Assembly: GCA_930986645.1 (NCBI GenBank)
Contig: CAKNJS010000002.1
Span: 55,191-119,190 of the forward strand
Origin: an uncultured Lachnoclostridium sp.
GTDB lineage: Bacteria; Bacillota; Clostridia; Lachnospirales; Lachnospiraceae
Length of the DNA stretch: 64,000 bases
Reading direction: 5' to 3'
Of the stretch, positions 63,436-64,000 are shown piece after piece. A program made the translations under genes and the position numbers. Each line of letters starts with the position of its first letter. Position 1 is the first letter of the stretch. Below the pieces are notes generated by a model, which searched no databases, was not told where the DNA came from, and saw only the letters and a program-made list of their open reading frames with translations.

Positions 63436-63714
63436 TTACTCATCCCATCCTTCGTAGAATCGGATGTTCACTGAAATATTTCTTACGACATCTCCATCTT
63501 TCACCTCAATATCTTCTATATCAGATACATAAGGCATTACAGGTTCGTCTTCTTCGAGCTCCACTTCAATCCATGTCCTGCATGCTTCATTCGCCTTTTC
63601 AATGGCATCATCAAGTGTCTCGCCGTCCGCTTCACAGCACTCCAGATCCGGGAAGTAAGCGTGGTAACCGCCAGCTTCGTTTTTGCGGAAAACCGCAGGG
63701 TATATAAATTTCAT
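63436..63714 (-). CDS. HicB-family antitoxin, apparently orphan
   Basis: A 92-residue protein: MKFIYPAVFRKNEAGGYHAYFPDLE and GETLDDAIEKANEACRTWIE are the partial RNase-H-like fold of HicB antitoxins. The ATG at 63714 lies 10 nt after AAGGAG; the frame is open further but without ribosome site. HicB normally neutralises HicA, a small mRNA interferase encoded next to it. No HicA frame is present on either side within the window. It lacks an obvious C-terminal DNA-binding domain. Confidence 0.82.
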   Translation of the reverse strand: MKFIYPAVFRKNEAGGYHAYFPDLECCEADGETLDDAIEKANEACRTWIEVELEEDEPVMPYVSDIEDIEVKDGDVVRNISVNIRFYEGWDE

Positions 63715-63730
63715 AAACTGATAACTCCTT

Positions 63731-63765
63731 TTCGAAATGATTTGCTGTAAGTATAATAGTATAAA
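63731..63765 (-). promoter_or_regulatory. Promoter of the hicB-like gene
   Basis: On the minus strand TTGTCA and TATTAT are separated by 17 bp, about 30 bp upstream of the AAGGAG site of the HicB gene. Coordinates are approximate. Confidence 0.45.
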
Positions 63766-63889
63766 TTCAGGGAAATGACAATAAGATTTCCTATGCCCTG
63801 TCAGAAAACATATGTTATACTCGTTATACGGAGCAACTGTGTTGCAGGGCGGCTGACCTCTATTCCTACATAGAATGGGGGTGGTGCTG

Positions 63890-63987
63890 ATGGACAAAAA
63901 ACGTTTGATTTTAAAGATTTAATGGCTTTTGGAATGTTCATTCTGGCATTGTTATGTATAGCTTTCCATAAAGCCGCTTATGTATAG
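63890..63987 (+). pseudogene. Small holin-like/type I toxin gene with a frameshift
   Basis: ATG at 63890 follows GGGGGTGG and starts MDKK, but the frame stops after ten codons. One frame over, the sequence reads TFDFKDLMAFGMFILALLCIAFHKAAYV and stops at 63987: a charged start and one hydrophobic helix, as in the small holin-like type I toxins of Firmicutes. Adding one A to the run of six (63895-63901) would join MDKK to this helix. Either a decayed toxin, a switchable homopolymer, or a sequencing error. Confidence 0.55.
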
Positions 63988-64000
63988 TGATTAATTATGG

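Overview
The window is a chromosomal segment from a Gram-positive anaerobe of the class Clostridia, most likely the family Lachnospiraceae (a gut-type relative of Mediterraneibacter, Dorea or Blautia). This rests on T-box leaders ahead of trpE and pheS, strong AGGAGG ribosome-binding sites with occasional TTG starts, the recJ-relA-MBL-hemZ-hisS-aspS gene order, YtrA-type GntR and AraC regulators, GH94 phosphorylases and a CUT1 sugar transporter. The genus cannot be fixed from sequence alone.

Layout. 1-669 is the 3' end of a MacB/FtsX-type ABC permease gene. 741-5355 is a complete spermidine/putrescine operon potABCD. 5550-6332 (minus) is an EFR1-type flavodoxin/ferredoxin. 6564-8381 is a GntR regulator with a large membrane protein, behind a palindromic operator-promoter. 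8440-15685 is a complete tryptophan operon, trpEGDCFBA, behind a tryptophan T-box, and it is decorated with a dispersed structured repeat. 15695-19451 (minus) is a TetR regulator and a giant YhgE/Pip protein.

19656-32537 is a beta-glucan utilisation locus. A frameshifted AraC regulator and two GH94 phosphorylases (minus) are divergent from a lipoprotein binding protein, two permeases, a domain-swapped GH3 beta-glucosidase and a GH16 laminarinase-type enzyme without a signal peptide. The apparent logic is to import beta-gluco-oligosaccharides intact, cut them inside the cell and conserve energy by phosphorolysis.

32558-32825 encodes a probable 6S RNA. Then come yihY, a phenylalanine T-box with pheST, queA, a methyltransferase gene, hslO, nadE, a molybdopterin-binding protein gene and a second AraC regulator (minus). 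An IS30-type transposase gene lies at 45026-46330. glgP and malQ (46750-50666) serve alpha-glucan breakdown. A nested inverted-repeat element (50667-50944), a membrane-anchored unknown protein, an SdpR/SdpI-like pair and an Rpn-nuclease remnant follow. The housekeeping block recJ, relA, MBL hydrolase, hemZ, hisS, aspS runs from 53642 to 63007. The right edge holds a ~290-bp inverted-repeat element, an orphan HicB antitoxin gene and a frameshifted small hydrophobic toxin-like gene.

No tRNA, rRNA or CRISPR array was seen. The features most worth following up are the all-cytoplasmic beta-glucan pathway, the structured repeat family in and around the trp operon, the two long inverted-repeat elements, the PotD-like protein with a C-terminal membrane anchor, and two apparent single-base homopolymer frameshifts.
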